This document shows, one piece after another, positions 63,295-64,000 of a DNA stretch of 64,000 bases. The translations under genes and the position numbers were made by a program. Position 1 is the stretch's first letter, and every line of letters starts with the position of its first letter. The notes below the pieces were generated by a model, which did no database searches, had not been told where the DNA came from, and saw nothing but the letters and a program-made list of their open reading frames with translations. Source of the DNA: Thermoleophilum album (GTDB lineage Bacteria; Actinomycetota; Thermoleophilia; Solirubrobacterales; Thermoleophilaceae); assembly GCF_028867705.1 (NCBI RefSeq), contig NZ_CP066171.1, positions 868,001 through 932,000 of the forward strand, given 5' to 3'.

Positions 63295-63410
63295 CCGCAG
63301 CGCAACTCGCTGCGGCACGCAGCGCACGGACGGCGCGCAGCTCGCCGCTGCACGCCGCGGGTGCCGCGGCCGACCGCAGCTAGCGACCGCGCGCCGCGTT
63401 ATCTATCGGC

Positions 63411-64000
63411 GTGAGCATCGGCGTGGCAGCTGCGAGAAAAGTGGCGACGGTCGCCTGCGCGCTCTGCCTGACGTTTGCCGCGCTGCCGTCGGGCGCGCAC
63501 GCCCAGCCGCTCGCGACGGTCTGGGCAGTCGGCGACGGTGCGATCCCCGAAAGCACCGACGACGCCGTCGCTGCGCTCGTCGGAAGCGAGCCGCCGAACG
63601 CCTTCCTCTACCTCGGCGACGTCTACGAGCGCGGCACGGCCAGCGAGTTCCAACGCAACTACGACACCGCCTTCGGGCGCTTCAAGGCGGTGACCTATCC
63701 GACTCCCGGCAACCACGAGTGGTTGGAGCGCAGCCAGGGCTACGACCTCTACTGGGGGCCCCGTGTCCGCCAGCCCGATGGCGGCCACTGGTACTCGTTC
63801 GATCTCGCCGGCTGGCACTTCGTGAGCCTCAGCAGCATGGAAGCCACGGCGCGCGGCTCACCCCAAGAGACGTGGCTGCGCAACGACCTCGCCCGCTACC
63901 CCGGCAGCTGCACGGTGGTCTTCACGCACTACCCGCGCTTTTCGGCCGGACCGCAGTACAACACGCCGCGTCTCGAGCCGCTCTTCGCGGCGAGCGCCGG
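63411..64000 (+). CDS. Secreted metallophosphoesterase (3' end outside window)
   Basis: The visible ~196 residues begin with a signal peptide (cleavage near AHAQ, residue ~32), then calcineurin-like phosphoesterase motifs: WAVGDGAIPE, FLYLGDVYERG, GNHEW and FTHYPRFSAG, matching the order of purple acid phosphatase-type enzymes. GTG 63411 is preceded by an AT-rich TTATCTATC. The frame is still open at base 64000. Substrate unknown. Confidence 0.82.
   Translation, partial: MSIGVAAARKVATVACALCLTFAALPSGAHAQPLATVWAVGDGAIPESTDDAVAALVGSEPPNAFLYLGDVYERGTASEFQRNYDTAFGRFKAVTYPTPGNHEWLERSQGYDLYWGPRVRQPDGGHWYSFDLAGWHFVSLSSMEATARGSPQETWLRNDLARYPGSCTVVFTHYPRFSAGPQYNTPRLEPLFAASA

Overview
The window is a GC-rich bacterial chromosome segment with heavy GTG/TTG start usage, 4-bp start/stop overlaps and few gaps. 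Its gene orders (smc-ftsY-ffh-rpsP-khpA-rimM-trmD-rplS-lepB-rnhB-yraN-comM-dprA, then xerC next to a WhiG/FliA-type sigma factor) and its protein flavour point to Actinomycetota, most likely class Thermoleophilia (Solirubrobacterales/Thermoleophilum-like). This placement is inference from gene order and protein resemblance, not from a marker-gene search.

Region by region. 1-13.6 kb: chromosome condensation (smc, cut by the window edge), signal recognition particle (ftsY, ffh), ribosome maturation and tRNA modification (rpsP, khpA, rimM, trmD, rplS), signal peptidase, RNase HII, YraN, ComM and DprA. 13.6-24.4 kb: thiD, an uncharacterised coupled pair, ilvD, an alpha/beta hydrolase, a deoxynucleotidase-like HAD protein, a degenerate acyltransferase followed by an SDR protein, an L,D-transpeptidase, XerC/D and a sigma factor that ends in a strong hairpin. 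24.4-31.6 kb: an EF-G-like GTPase, small uncharacterised proteins, an RNase HI-type protein, a lipoprotein, tRNA-Gly, tRNA-Cys, acetyl-CoA synthetase and tRNA-Val.

31.6-35.2 kb is the one accessory region. It holds a secreted protein gene whose conserved C-terminal module recurs twice downstream as decayed fragments. Each copy carries a different C-terminal tip, and the first two are followed by a small hydrophobic ORF. The putative promoter of the intact gene has a (TC)7 repeat filling its spacer. The far edge is a penicillin-acylase gene that lost its catalytic half. This is the best candidate for something undescribed: possibly an orphan-module array of the polymorphic-toxin kind, with a potentially phase-variable promoter.

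35.3-64 kb: a DUF47/PhoU-like protein, a divergent aminotransferase and metallo-hydrolase, then a large translation cluster (thrS, infC-rpmI-rplT, an SpoU methyltransferase, pheS-pheT) running with overlaps into argCJBDG. After these come dnaE, a cysteine-rich protein, DNase IV, gltX, an HDOD-LuxR regulator, two membrane proteins, a probable cysteine operon (rrf2-cysK-cysE) and the start of a secreted phosphoesterase.

A recurring signal is a TANNNT-type -10 hexamer 6-11 nt upstream of the start codon, with no ribosome-binding site. This suggests that many of the genes are transcribed as leaderless mRNAs, and it was used to decide several start codons. Some divergent gene pairs have interlocking promoters.
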